Source: Gymnopus androsaceus JB14 (lineage: Eukaryota > Basidiomycota > Agaricomycetes > Agaricales > Omphalotaceae). From it: 64,000 nucleotides of DNA. Below, in pieces: positions 32,804 to 45,750 of the stretch. The stretch's first letter is position 1. Every line of letters begins with the position of its first letter. Where the stretch lies: contig ML769723.1 of NCBI GenBank assembly GCA_009733575.1, positions 1 to 64,000 of the forward strand, written 5' to 3'. The notes under the pieces were generated by a model. The model was not told the origin of the DNA and made no database searches. It saw only the letters and a list, made by a program, of their open reading frames with translations. The position numbers were made by a program, and so were the translations under genes.

Positions 32804-35800
32804 CTAAAAAAATACATCCCCATCCAATTCCGGCTCAGCCCAATCAGCTACCTCTAAAGCATCCAGACGCTCCAGCAGTCCAGGGTCTAGCACATCCAGG
32901 TCTGACTCCCCGGATGAAGTTAACTCATCATCACTGTCCTGCTTCTCAATGGTCTCATCTTCAGTTCCCCATACCTCACTACCAAGGTCACGCTCCATTG
33001 CATCCAGCTCCTCAATGGGAGGAGCCCATTTTGGCAACCGCACGTCCTCTGGCATATCCCGCATTGCTCGCCGCCACCGGACACACAGTCGTAAAAGTTC
33101 TGCCTTGCGTTCATGAAAATGATAAAGCAAAACTGCATCACCTAGATGTCCGTAAAATAAGTCAGGAGATCACAACTTTGAATGATCACAAACCTAGTGC
33201 CATGACTTCCTGAATAGCCCACTGAAGCACAGTCCACTCCTCCTCCATCCATTCAAATAAGGATCGACGTTCTCTTCGCAGCTGTTGCAACTCCTCATCA
33301 CACCGATCACGCTCAAGTATCGCCTTGATACCCTTTCGCACCTTATCATTACATAACCACTCAGGCGGAGCCCCTGTGTCCGCGGTATCATCCAGCCCTA
33401 CATCCTGCCATATTGCATCATCTACATCCAGTCCAAACAGTTCTTTCAACAGTATAGGCTCAGGGGCAACTGCATTCCGAGGTGCTGACCGCCTTCCAAT
33501 GAGGACACACATTTTCTCACACAATGAATTGTATTCTTTTGCTAGCTTGGTGATACCGGGCTCACGACGTTTCACCGAGTCCTCGGTGTGCCCTTGTATC
33601 TTACGTTCTGTTTAGTTAAACAAATGATTAATAGGTAATGTATAGAAATGTTAAACATACCGTTGTACTGTTGACGACGTACTGCACGCTCTACACGATC
33701 CCGTTCAAATTTGCGGGCTCTCAACCTGTCTCGTAGACGGATTTTCTTGGCCCGCGCGTTCATACGCAAGGTAATAAACTCACTGGAAGCCAGATGTCGG
33801 TACGTGTTCATCTGGTCTACACCCAGTGCCCTCTCCATGTGCAGAAGAGACCGTTTCTTGTCCTTGAGCTCCTTCATAAGACCTGGCAGCTTCTCCTGGG
33901 CCTCTGTCATTAGGTAGGGCGGCTCATTTAAATCACACGCTACCACTTCGAGACGGGCAATGCGGGCTTCTAGGGTGCCAATGACAGTGCGTATTCGGAT
34001 TGCTTCCTCAATTGCCTTCTTTCCAGCATTCTTTGATTGACCTGAAGCAACGGAAATTAATTAGAAGCTTGGTAAACACAAAAAGATACTCACGAGGCAA
34101 TGGTTTGGTTTGTGCAGCAACCTGCTCCGACCACTGCACGCGCAGCAAATCAGGAGATTGTCCCGATTTTACAACCTCTCGGTTTACCTCTTCACGTTTC
34201 ATCTGAGCCAGCCGCCATTTACGCGCCACCCATTTGCCCAGACCTCTTAAGCTTTCTTTATTGCCATGTTGAATCTGGCGATCCAACGTATATAGTCTCT
34301 GGTAATGCTAAAAAGACAAAGCAAATGAGCAATGACATTTTACAATTCACTCAAAAACTTACCCCGCACACCCGTAAATATGCCACCAGCATGCAGATTG
34401 AATGCCAAAATTGCTCGCAACCTTCTCCATCCGTTAAACCAAAACCTTTACACTTTTCGGGGATGATAAATGCATTGGCAAGGCCAAGCATGTCCGTATG
34501 CATGGAAAACTGAGATAGCAAAGGTTATACGAGGTAGATACGGCTTTAAGAAGTCCCACTTCACACAACTTCGATACGGCTTTAAGAAGTCCCACTTCAC
34601 ACAACTTCGATGGGTGGAGCATGCAACATCATAAAGAATCCCGACCGTGAACCACGACGGGAGGTGGTTGAATAACCTTTCAACCAGGGTGAACACGTAA
34701 TGTTGACGTTCACCTGGAGAGGTCATATTGACCAGCCAAAGTACGCGATCATGGTGGCATAGCATACCCATTAAACCCGTTGAGTCAAAAAACTGCGTGC
34801 TAGCCTTCTGCCTCGTACCATCTGCTGCTGTGAAACTGTCTTCGCAAGCATCAAGGACAGAATTCGGCACCCTTAGAGAGCCCTCACAGTGATCATTTGT
34901 AGCACTTGGTGCGCGTTTATCATTATTTGCCTGGGAAGGTCTTACTTCCGCAACGTAATCCTCCCAAAGTTTGACTTCAGACTCTGGAATAAAAACAGTC
35001 TTGGGGTGTTCACGCGGAGGATCCCTTGAAGCATGTTTATTATTCTTTTGCGTGAACACAGCATCTATACAAGCAAATGCATTCAATTGATTACTGGGAC
35101 AACTTTTCCCCCCAAAGCAGATAGGGCAGCGTGCACGTAAGTACTTGCTGGGGCGCAATAGAGGTACAGAACCCTCAGTAGGAGTCTCCACTGGAACCTC
35201 ATGTTCTTCCTGATCCTCCCTCAGCCTTTCTTCTCGTGCAACATCTATCAGCTCATCAATAAAATGTGAAGCACGGTCCTGCAGTATATTGTACCATTGC
35301 AAGGCGTTACTAAACCGCCTTCGGAGCGGATCCTCCCCCTTCATAACATATCCGCGATCTTCCAAAAATGCTTCCAATGTACCAGAAACCGCAGTATTGT
35401 TTGGGGAAATCCGGAGAAATAAACCAGTTACAAGGTTGAGGACTTGCAACTCAACCGCCAGAGTAGGATGTATTGGAGCACAACCAAAGAGCCCCCATCG
35501 AAGTAGCTGCAACGGAGCTGGTCTGCAGTCGCATATGATGATATCAATTCGTTCCAGAACTAACATTCTTACAACAACGACTGAGAGTCTCTTCCATCGC
35601 CCGCAAGTACACTCCATCTCTTCAGCATTGCTGCAAGGCTTCAAGCGAAGATTCTCAGTCTCTCGCATTAGCTGAAGGTACGGCCGAACCAATGTTGGCA
35701 CGATTTGCTGCCAATTCTTGGCTTGAGCCAGACGCTTCCTGCAATGGATAGACGGACCCAAATCAAGCGTCACGGGTGCATCTTCGGTGTCCATGGACAC

Positions 35801-36061
35801 AACCTCGGAATTCATTGGAAACACGGGCAAAGACTCAGGACGTTCCAACAGGCCCACTTGACCCATTGGAATCGGTAGTTTCGCCTGTTGCTGATAACGC
35901 TGACCACTTGGTGTGTATATAGCAGGCTGAGCGTGGGCTGTTCGGCGCCGTTTCATGGGTGAGTTGAACGGTACATGTTCATAATCTTCGACCTGAACTG
36001 TCGATGATGAGGCGGTTGGCATAGCATTGAACTTTTTCATGGTTTTTTTCGTTGGACGCAT
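32804..36061 (-). CDS. KDZ transposase, with a frameshift before the catalytic Glu
   Basis: The enzyme would cut and paste the element. From the N-terminus: a basic leader (start at 36061; an upstream ATG lies at 36103), a Cys-rich segment (EMECTCGRW, ARCPICFGGKSC) like the cysteine clusters of KDZ proteins, then the RNase H-fold core. The core has FDSTGLMGMLCHHDRVLWL (first Asp), VGILYDVACSTHRS (second Asp), HAYGHAWPCQCIYHPR, and GFGLTDGEGCEQFWHSI (Glu). A 36-bp in-frame tandem duplication (34532-34607) repeats RSCVKWDFLKPY. One extra base in the AAAA run at 34454-34457 shifts the frame just before GEGCE. Later exons, about four after short introns, code for a long coiled-coil region and an acidic tail. 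The copy is probably not active as it stands. Confidence 0.8.
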
Positions 36062-36289
36062 TGTGAAGATATATTGAATCGAACTTTTTAATCTAGTGTA
36101 CAACCAACATCAATTAGTCGACTGATTCGACGTAAAAAGAAATCGACACGTACCTACGCCAGAGGAGATGTTAGAGCAGCGTGGGCCTCGAGGCTCAAAG
36201 TTCTACAGTAAGAAATGCGGTCTTCAGGATGATAAACCGATGGAAGAGTTCAAGTGAAGGTCGTTGAAGTACTGTGAACAAAAGAGCTA

Positions 36290-36470
36290 TTAAAGAATAA
36301 GAAAACACGCGACCTGCAAATGTACCGAGCTGAAGACTGCGAGCGACGTAGAAAAACACACGAGCTACAAGGGTACCGAGCTGAACACTGCGAGCGATGT
36401 AGAAAAATACGCGGACGACAAGGATACTGAGCTGAAGACTGCGAGCGACGTCGAGTGTCGCGGTTGTGGT
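36290..36470. repeat. About 60-bp tandem repeat in the 5' leader of the KDZ transposase gene
   Basis: Three imperfect copies contain CCGAGCTGAAGACTGCGAGC followed by GACGT and AGAAAAA. It abuts the palindromic promoter. No gene is supportable in it. Confidence 0.65.
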
Positions 36471-36666
36471 GGTTCGGAAACAAGAGAAAAAACGTGACGT
36501 CACAGCCGTGACAGCTGGACTACCTCTGGCGAACTGCCAACTGATTAGCGCCATATAATCTAGGCGCGCTAGATTATATGGCGCTAATCAGTTTGCAGCT
36601 CAGCGGGCGTAGCCAAAATGTCACGACTGTGACGTCACATTTTTTCTCTTGTTTCCGAACCACCAC
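36466..36666. promoter_or_regulatory. Palindromic divergent promoter with two TGACGTCA sites
   Basis: It lies between the KDZ transposase (minus) and the Spt5-like gene (plus). An outer inverted repeat (GTGGTTCGGAAACAAGAG arms at 36466 and 36666) carries one TGACGTCA in each arm (36495-36502 and 36630-36637). An inner palindrome at 36539-36593 has 25-bp perfect arms (starting AACTGATTAGCGCC) around a 5-nt loop. TGACGTCA is the binding site of CRE-type bZIP factors. The symmetry suggests that both genes are switched by the same protein; this is inferred. Confidence 0.6.
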
Positions 36667-36948
36667 GTTGGTACGCTCGACGGTGCAGGTAAGCTTTTAT
36701 TTAACGTTTTAATGTAAAATGCGAATCAAAAGTAAGAAATGAACGTTCCGCGCGATATAAGAAGGCTAAAGGCCTCGTAAAATCGTTGTAAAATTTTTGT
36801 AAAGAGCAAAAAAGACGAAGAGAGACTATGTCAATTCGGCGTACGAGGCAGACAATGGCCATGACGCGTCTAGCTCACTCAGTGTGCTTTTTCCAACGCT
36901 GAATCTACCTCTCCCCCTAGGTTCTTCATTCTTTCCAACGATCCGACA

Positions 36949-39900
36949 ATGGTAAGTAACTTTTTTGTTCGAATGACACTAGTTCTCAAGTCTTTCGATA
37001 CTAAGGCTAAACAAAAAAATATTTATGTATTGGATGAATGTGAAGATGAAAAGGAGGAGTTCGAGAGGGAGACGGATATTGAGGATAGACTGGACTGGGG
37101 CATGGACAATAGCGAAGAGGAACTACCCAAAGTCCAACATAACAGTGGAAATAGCGGATCAGAGCGTCGATCCAGAAGCTCAAGCTTCCGAGTCCTCAGA
37201 ATGTTTCCGACAGTCTCGGCCAGCAGTGGACGCCGAGTCAAACAAAGATTTGGCACGTTCAGCACCTTCGGCGTTACAAGCTCAGTCCAGGTTGTCTATG
37301 GAAAGAGAAAAACAAAAAGCCGAAAGTGTTCCGCTTCGTTCTCGCCATCACATAACTCCTATGGATGCTGTCATTGCCGATTGGGAAAAGAAAGCCAAAG
37401 AACTCGAGCAACGCAAACAAGTTCTACGACTACAGATCATACTCCGACCCAAAATCCCGCCATTCGAGACCTCGAAGCTCCGATCTGCGTCCTGAGAAGA
37501 AAGCCCGCCTCCATGAATCCCCGTCCATCTTGCAATCCAACCAATCTTCATCGTCAAACAATACTGGCTTAGAATCCCTCTTTCAGGAGTTGCATGCTGC
37601 ATATGATTGGTCCGATGAGGAAGACGATCCTGACCCTCATCCCAATAAGGCTACTCCTCAGCAAAGAGCGATGGTGCGAAAAGGACTGAACAACTGGGCA
37701 AGGTCGAAGGGCTTCGAATCGAAATCCGCCAGAAGGAATTGCAAACGAAAAGAGAGGAAAGCCCGCCAGGATTTGACAGGCTTCCCTCCTGTACCTCCCG
37801 CATTTCCTACTGCACCTCCTGCACCTCCTGACGTACATTTTACTGCACCTCCTGCATCTCCTGAACCTTTTGCCGACACCTCCTACATCTCCTGCACCTC
37901 CTACTGCACCTCCTGTCATTCCTAGTGTCACTCCTTACGCACCAAACACGATTCCTTTTTCCCAAGCACCTGAGGAGCACCTAGATGAACTAGGTCTCCC
38001 CCCAATTGACTATCTCGATGACGATGATATGTACAACCTCAATCATGTTCCCGAGATGAACCACCTCGACGGTGGGCCCAACGACCACACAATTGAGCAA
38101 GATCATATGTAAGCTACCCTCTGTTTATATTAAGTTAATAACTGACCTCTTCCTTTCTCAGATATAACCTCTTCACCCCTCTCTCCGCCAATCAGACCAT
38201 TACCGAAGGCGAAGCGTAAGTTTTGTATCCGTTTCATTCAAATATTACTCACTTCTTTGTCTGGTTTGTTCAGATTTTCACTGTTGGACTCGAGCTGTGG
38301 AGTGGATTCCACGGACGTCAATCCAATGGAACAATTTGTGCAAGAAATATCTTACACGCTCCCGATCCACGAGGATCCTTATCTCAGACTCAAGTACAAC
38401 AACCCGAATCAGAATGTGTACTATCAAATCGCCTCCATGATGTACGCCTCTGAACCACCACCGAAACCGGAGCCGTCTTCTGCAGAAGATGAGCCAGAGG
38501 ACGGTTCTGAACACTCATGGGATGCCGACGAAGAATCGCTGGATGGAGAGTGGGCGGAAATGAGTAAGCAGTTCTCTCTTCATGGCCAGGCACTCGAAGA
38601 AGTCGCCCAATACAAAATTTATTTTGTGCGGTGCGAGGTAAGGGTTTTAGACATTGTATAAGGTAAACCTAGCTAAACAAATACTTGTTTTGCAACTATA
38701 GCGTGGCAGAGCTCAGGCCATCATTGAGCATCTACGGCGCGACATCGAGATGGGTAACGATCTTATCAGGGCAGCGTTCCGCTCGCAGTACCCTGGAGGT
38801 ATCTATATCCAAACCTCCGGCATGTCTCCTGAAAATCATATCCTCGCGGGTTACCTCCGAACTATCCCTGGCTTCTTTTACCAGAATGCTAGAAGTATTC
38901 TCCCCAAATATTATCTCGCGAAGGGCGTTTTTCTCAACACCCCGCGTCCTATGCCAGATCGTTTCAAAGAGCCCCTTCCTGGCCGCTGGGCATTGATTAA
39001 GAATGGTCTGTACCGGCAGGATGTTGGACTTGTTGTTACAGATACCTTTAAAGAAGCACGGAGCTCCGAACGTATAATCATGTTGGTACCGCGGCTTAAG
39101 CTCCCTTCAGTAGAACAATCAAATCTCAAAAAAGCTGCCAAGAACAGAACCCGTCAGCATCGTCCCAAGACGCCTCTGAAGTCCTCATCGCCCCACGCCA
39201 TTGCTCAAAGGTTTGGGGTCAAAGTGAAATTGATATGCAAACATAAGAGCTGCTCAAAACGGGAACCTGACGAGTGTCCGCACAGTGACAAACGTTATCG
39301 ACTCTTTGGGCAGGTCATCGATGCCACTTCTGGATTCGTTGTTTTGAAGAAGAGTATACACGACATCGAGGAGGCAGTGATCATTTCTGATCATGACCTA
39401 GCTCTATTCAAAGAACGCCTGGACGACTTGTGGAAGGATGCTTACAACCCACCTCGACCCCATTCGTGGTCTCTGGTAGCTAGTGAACGTGTCGAGGTAA
39501 ACGGGTTTAGTGGAACAGCTGACGGTGCTTTAGGTGAGATTGTTTCCACTGAACCCAAAGCTTGCATTGTCCGTCTCGAAGTGGAGGATGCAGAACACTC
39601 TGTTCCGTACCATTATCTGCGCAAAGTTCTTAGGGTCGGTGATGTTGTTGGAGTACCCAAGAACATCCCAGGGCTCCGTCAGCTCAATCAAAACCTCATC
39701 GCAGAGTCAGGTTTGGCACATACAGAGGTTGAGCATGTTCAAGTTCCAGATGAAGGCTTCGTAATCGCTGTCACAAAGGACACGGTTGATGTATACCTTG
39801 AAGAGTTGGAGCTTTCGCTCACTCTGCATCGCAACAGTGTTCGTTTTATCACGGTGGCAAACACCGCTAGTTACCCTAGCCAGATGTCCCTACTGCCCAA

Positions 39901-41089
39901 GGCATTGCCCTCACCGGTAAAGTGGCGAGATTGCTTTGGAGTCATTAATGAATCGGCCCTTGAAGTGATAAGCAGGATGACCCACCATGTAGATTATGGT
40001 ACAGGGTTATACACTGGCCAAACACCGTATGAGGGACTAGAGGTGATCCTCCAGGGAACCCACCAGAAGAGAGGCACTCGAATGACAGTGAAAGGAATGC
40101 GCGCCGACCCCAAGTTCAAGAGTGGTCTTGGCGTAACTCTACAGACCCGGATGGTGCAAAGCGTGGTCTCAGCCGATGCTGAGTATGACTACAACGATAT
40201 CCGTCGTGCTGATAATCACCGGTTCCTTCATGATCTCACCCAACCTCCGGGCATGAACGAGCCTATTCGTGGGGTGTCAACTAATTCCTACTTCACTTTC
40301 AAGCTTGGCTATGTACCTACTTACACCCTGCGCGAAAAAATGGAATTCAGGATTATACCTTCACCGGTGGTGCCTCAAGCTCCCATCCACTCTCTCCCAC
40401 CTCCATTACCATCTCACGAGCAATCTCCATTGTCCTCTACTGATGGCATCCCAGGTTCTACTCCTGCGTGGACACGTGAAGAGCAAGCTGAGCTCAGAGC
40501 TGGCATAGACACATGGAATCCATCTTCCCCAGCTTATTGGTTTGCCAACCCTGAGCTTCGAAAAAGTATTGCTGGTTTGGATGTCAAAATTGCGACCGTT
40601 AGCAGTGGTGATCAGCGGGCTGAGATTTGCACAGTGGATGGTGTTATTGTTGTCAAAGAAGTCTCGATGGTTTCCAATAGACGACAGTATGGGAGAATCC
40701 TTGACCCATCTGAAATCTCAACAGAAAGGTGCACATGGGATGTGGGTGAGCTTCGTACCAGCCAACATCTGTTTGTAGTCGCTCGCGGGAAATACATAGG
40801 CAGAATTTGCCGCCGTGTAGGCTATAGACAGAACGCTGCGCATGCCTATGTTGATTTTGATTTTGTTGTCCGTGCCATCACATTGACCAAGGACTCGAGC
40901 TTGCATGGGGGCAATACAATGATTGAGGCATTAGATCCCTATGTTGCTGCGGTATTTGATGTAGATAGGAAGGATCTACTTGTTATTGCAATCACAGGCA
41001 AGCAACAAAAGCAAGGGCGAGATTTGGTGAGGAAACTGCAAGAAATTGATTGGAATAAAGGACTTTTAGACTGGAATCAAGGACTTTGA
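36949..41089 (+). CDS. Spt5-like KOW-domain protein carried by the KDZ transposon
   Basis: Spt5 is the universal RNA polymerase elongation factor with an NGN domain and several KOW domains. The large final exon (38702-41089) fits that layout: an NGN-like start GGIYIQTSGMSPENHIL with IPGFFYQNARSI, then a first KOW-type block ending GRWALIKNGLYRQDVGLVV, and later repeats with the KOW pattern (VNGFSGTADGALGEIVS, VGDVVGVPKNIPGL, DEGFVIAVTKDTVDVYL). As in Spt5, the N-terminal part is acidic (EEDDPDPH, YLDDDDMYN, SSAEDEPEDGS), but it is spread over several frames with a Pro/Thr-rich stretch near 37790-37930, so exon structure there is uncertain. A 5' UTR intron may run from 36687 to 36920. Cargo status follows from its place between the terminal repeats. 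Confidence 0.6.
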
Positions 41090-41469
41090 TATATATGATG
41101 TATTGATAGCTTCTATGTATCTTTCGAACAACTTAGTATAAACACTGTATATATAGATAACAATATATTTCTTGGAGTAAATAGAATACATAGATACAAC
41201 TAATAATATTGTTTTCTTCTAGACGCATGTGGAATGTGTTCAATGCGTTGCCTTGGAATGTAACGTGTCCGCGACGACGTTAAACTAGCTTTATCTTAAT
41301 TAGGCTCCCGCTGTTTTAGCGCCTAGCAGCTCACCGAATCCAGGTTGCTTGCCTCCCAGAGCACGTGACATTTTTCAACTTGTTCGAAACCCCCACCTTT
41401 GGCCACTGTAAGTTTTTAGACTGCCGTTTTTTTTTGTTTACTACAACGGTACTCAATCTTCATACACAG
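41090..41469 (+). promoter_or_regulatory. Intergenic region with a 5' UTR intron
   Basis: It separates the Spt5-like gene from the next gene. A GTAAGT..ACAG intron (41408-41469) ends directly before the ATG at 41470, so transcription probably begins near 41300-41400. A CACGTG E-box lies near 41363. Confidence 0.45.
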
Positions 41470-44400
41470 ATGGCACCAGGGAGGAGGACACCTCGAAACA
41501 CTGGTATGACCAGAATACAAACATGTTCTGGCGCAAAACTGGGTTATCACCGTTCAAGCAGTAAAAGGACCACACGAAGCAACCCCAGACCGACTCTGAT
41601 GCTCACCCTGTCTCAAGCCAAGAAATCGCAGGAGATCCAATTGGCTCGGAAACACCGGAAAGCGGAGAAGCAGAAGAAAGTCGACGGCGAGGAACTGGCA
41701 GAGGTGATTGACATTTTCTAACATTTTTATTTCTGTCTGACTTCTTATGCCTAGGAGGAAGATAGTGCTTCACGTCCGCCTAGCCCTGAGAAGAAATCTT
41801 TGACTTCGGAACAGAAACACAAGTCAGCATCACCCACAATTGTGACGCCCCCGTTAGCGAAGTGCACTAGATTGGTTCCCTATGTTTCAATCTCAACCCC
41901 TACTCACCGTAGAAAATCCGGTCAGCCCTTGCGACCAGTGGCAACGTCGCCAGTGAAACCCACCGGTCTACCTACTCGCGTTGTAGATCCTCCTGTTTCA
42001 CCTAAGCCGGCGGACCTCCACGCAGCTTTGGCCGCATCTGGACCTCATCTTACTCTGGTTGAGAAGGTCCTTCTGGAGGCCCACACTGCAGATCCCGAAA
42101 TCGAGGAGAGATGTGACGTGGACAGGAGTGAGGAATGGGACCTGGTGAACAATGCGAATATCTTTGATGCAAGCGCAGCAGAGAACGTCCAGAACGAATG
42201 GGATAGTTCCATAGTGGAACAATGTAAACAATCAATAGGGGACCCTGTAGATGACCATGTAAATAAATTCGATGCGCGCGTTATCGTATACCATAAATCC
42301 CTTGACTGGTATCAGCCCGCACGCCAGAAAGCGATTGTGCAGTGGTCGCGCATTGCCGAGGAAGGGAGACTGAACGAGGACTGTAAAAGTGAAAAGAAGG
42401 TTGACCACAGGCTGTATCAATCTGCCTGGAGGGTTGACAATGCGGCGGCACTGGCGATTCATGACCAGCTCCTGGAACATTTTCAAAACCTAGCGGACAG
42501 ATACAAGGGCTCTCCGCCACCACTACATTCAAGTGTGGGGCTGCCACGGTTCCTTGCCAGAAAAGTCTCTCTGGTGGAGTATAACGCTGTGAGAGAGGAG
42601 GCGCATGTTGCGTATAAGAGGGTGGTGGACCAAAGAGTGAAGGCGGATGCAGTAGGAGAGCCCAGAGTTGACCTACCTGCTAAAAATGGGGCGCCTCCTG
42701 TTGAAGATGAAGATACTGGAGTAGGCGAGGGGCACCTTGGGAAAGCACTAGACTTCTCAGATGATGATGATGATAGTGGTGAGCTTGATGAAGAAGAATG
42801 TATGTGGCACCGAGAGCAGGATCACCATTCCATGCTTCGAGCTGCTCGCCTTAACCCTCGATTGGCGGAGTATGTAGGCTTGGAGCTTGAGCGCAGAATG
42901 CTAAAGTCATGCCAGGAGTTGGAGCCGAATTTGGATCCGAAAACCTTTAACGCGCGACAGTACTTGAATCGAGTATATAGAGAACAGTATGATGAGTTGC
43001 GGAAGGGTGCGAGGGGACACTGGGATGATATTGAGAGTGCTGAGGTCAGATATGATGCAGCGGAGGATAAGGAGTTGAGTGAGGGATGTGTAGGGAACCC
43101 TCTGCAAGTCCAAGCAGCAGTGCAGAGGCTTGGGATAACTTTCCGTACCTTGGCCCAGCAGCATTTTGATCATGAAATAGCAGAGGAGGACATTCCATCG
43201 GAGCATAATCTCGACTTCCGTGTTTGGGCCCTCATGTACAGCTTCAATGATTACTGCAAAGCTCGCCAGCGTTTTAGCAACACTTTGCAAGACTTGATGA
43301 CGGAACGGGCGCTGAAAATTGAGTGCGAGCGTATCAAGACTCTGTCTCGTGATGTAAACAAAAGAAACCTGGCGGAGAAGGCTTTTGAAGTGGATAAGGA
43401 GGCCCATAAAAGCATTAGTGATCGCGTAGATTGTCCTGAAAAACCTGATGAGCTACAAGAGAGGGTGATATGGTTGCGGAAAAGATTGAGATTGGTGGAG
43501 TACTGTGCTGAACAGTTTGAGGCTATCTTAAACGAATGAACCCCTCCCTCCAACTCCTTCTGAGATAGAGCAGTGGGTCAAACCCTGTAACTCCTATCTG
43601 CAGGTGAGGCAGGAACGTCTGATCAACTGGACTCCAGCGGAACCTGCCAAGGCAAAAGTGAAAGCTGCAGAGTTAGGGAAGGAGCAGCTGAAACCTCTGG
43701 TGAGCTATGACAGTAGCCCAGTTAAAGGCCCCCCTGATTGTGGCGAGGACAAAGCTGGAACAGGATCGGAGCATGAGAGAGATAAGGAGGACAAGAGGTC
43801 ACCCGTGAGAAAATCTCCCAAAAAAAAACGCAATAAACTTGCTAAGGATTTTGCAATGGATGATGAGGTCCCCGATGATGAGGATGAAGAGTATTCCGAG
43901 GAAGAGGAAGAGGGAGGAAGAGGGAGGTTCCAAAGCAGGGTCTGGCTGCTTGGGGAAAGCAGTCAAGGCTGAGTTAATTGCAGCAGAGGCAGAGTTCAAA
44001 CGTGCAGTAGAAGACATTGCCAAGAAGCATGGCAAAGATGTTGAGGTATGCTTTGGCTATCTGGAGGAGGAAGGAGAACCAAAGGCTACCCGGGGGATCA
44101 ATATCTGGAATGCCTTTAAGGCTTACTGTGCTGAAAATGGAACACGGAAGAAGGGAAAGAATGGTATGTTATTTCCTATTTTTTTTAAAGTTAATAGTCC
44201 TATAACAGACAATTCTCTACAGAAACACTGGTGGACTACAATAAATACCTGCGCAAGTTATATCATAAAACACTGGCGGAGCGATTGCCTAATAAGGAGG
44301 ATCTGCATGATCCCGAGAAGCGCAAACATGCTATGGAAAAAGAGGTTGATTGGTATAAAGGCATGCTGGCGCAATACATTCAGAGTGCAGAGGCAAATGG

Positions 44401-45750
44401 TAAGATCAAGAGCAGTGTGAAGAAAATGTTGAAACCGGTACTAAAGCTGGCAAGTTTTTTTTTCTGTCCATGTTGTACCAAGTATTAATGATATATTGTA
44501 TTTATTAGGCACGCCGTATATATGAAACATCTGGGCAGCATCTTCTAGGCTTTCTCCTCAACACTCGCCGTGACCAGAGTGGGCGGAGTCTTTCTGCATT
44601 TTGGACAGGCACTGATGATGGGCGGATGCTGAAGCAAAGATATGGGACAAAGATAGACTCCCAGGTGCATGACCTACAGGCTATGCTTTCAGCTCAGGAG
44701 TTGGAGGTTCGCGGTGTTGATGCAGAGTTTCTTAAAGTCTGGTCAGATGTGTCCAAAGTTGGACGTGGTCAAAATTCTGACTGGAAACGGAGTGCCTTGG
44801 GGCGAATTTTCCGGTATGACATTGGTAGGTTTCTTTTTGAGAAATCATGTTTCACTGGCCTAACAGATTTATGGTAGAAGAGACATTTGGGGATGATGTG
44901 AAAGGACCCATCACACTAAATAACTTCTTGGATATAGCTTGGCAGTCGCAGATCTGCATCACAAACTGGCCTGCAAAGGAATTTCCCAAGTATAATACAA
45001 GTGATCAAAAGCATATGTCAATGGCAGCTACCTGGGCAGCGCTTGAGCCCCGGTGGCGCGAGCTTGAAAGAGACTACAATACACATGTAGGGAGGAAGGA
45101 TCGTAAGGAATCCGGGAGGTTGACTGGTTCTATCTATCAACTTGGTTGGTGGGATGAAGGTATTTTGTTTCTATTCATGGTCTTTGAATTTAGCTGATCA
45201 GAACATACCAATAGATGATAAGAATCTGACTTGGGAGGACAGGGCAAATATAGCCTTAGTTACTGACAATCTTGGGAATGTCTTGGTTTATGTGCGGGAT
45301 GTTGCTTCATGGGTTGATGCCTGCAAAGATGAGAGGCTGGCAACAATGAACCGTGGACGCCCACGAGATGTTGTAGAACATCGTAAACGGCGAGGGCTGC
45401 CAAGGCAGAAGTCAGAGGAACTTGAGGTTCATTCAGACCAGGAGACACCTTCACCAATGGATCATCTACCACGGGACCGAAGGCGTAAAGAGGCCCAGGA
45501 AGGAGCAAAGCAGAAGAAGAAGAAACACAAGGATAGGACAGAGACAGTTGAGCTCAGTATTGCTTCAGAGAGAGGGCAGAAGCGGAAACAGAAGGACAGC
45601 AGTGACACTACACAAAAAGCTAAAAAGCCCAGAAAGAGAGTGGAATTGGAGGGTGGGAATGAGTCAGATGATGAGGGAGAGGCACCAGCAGTTGTGAAAA
45701 AGGGTCCACCTGGCAAGGGGAAGATTGTGGCTAAGTTGAGAAAGGGGTGA
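41470..45750 (+). CDS. Large unrecognised gene inside the KDZ transposon
   Basis: The coding sequence starts MAPGRRTPRNTGM and runs through a 579-codon open stretch (41800-43539), then several smaller exons to a stop at 45748-45750. The N-terminal half is basic and Ser/Pro-rich, then largely helical, with an acidic run FSDDDDDSGELDEEE. A Glu-rich run near 43870-43925 contains an apparent one-base frame shift. The following part (NIWNAFKAYCAENG, then DYNKYLRKLYHKTLAERL) is compact and helical, faintly like an HMG box, but I would not call it. The last exon is Lys/Arg-rich (KQKKKKHKDRT, KAKKPRKRVE), as in nuclear proteins. No catalytic motif was seen. It may be more than one gene. Confidence 0.55.

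Noticed and set aside
37569..37931. A Gly/Cys-rich minus-strand frame (120 codons).
   Set aside because: It is the complement of the Pro/Thr-rich stretch of the Spt5-like gene and has no family features.
43870..43930. An intron to explain the frame change in the Glu-rich run.
   Set aside because: No GT..AG pair fits; a one-base indel in the purine-rich run is simpler.
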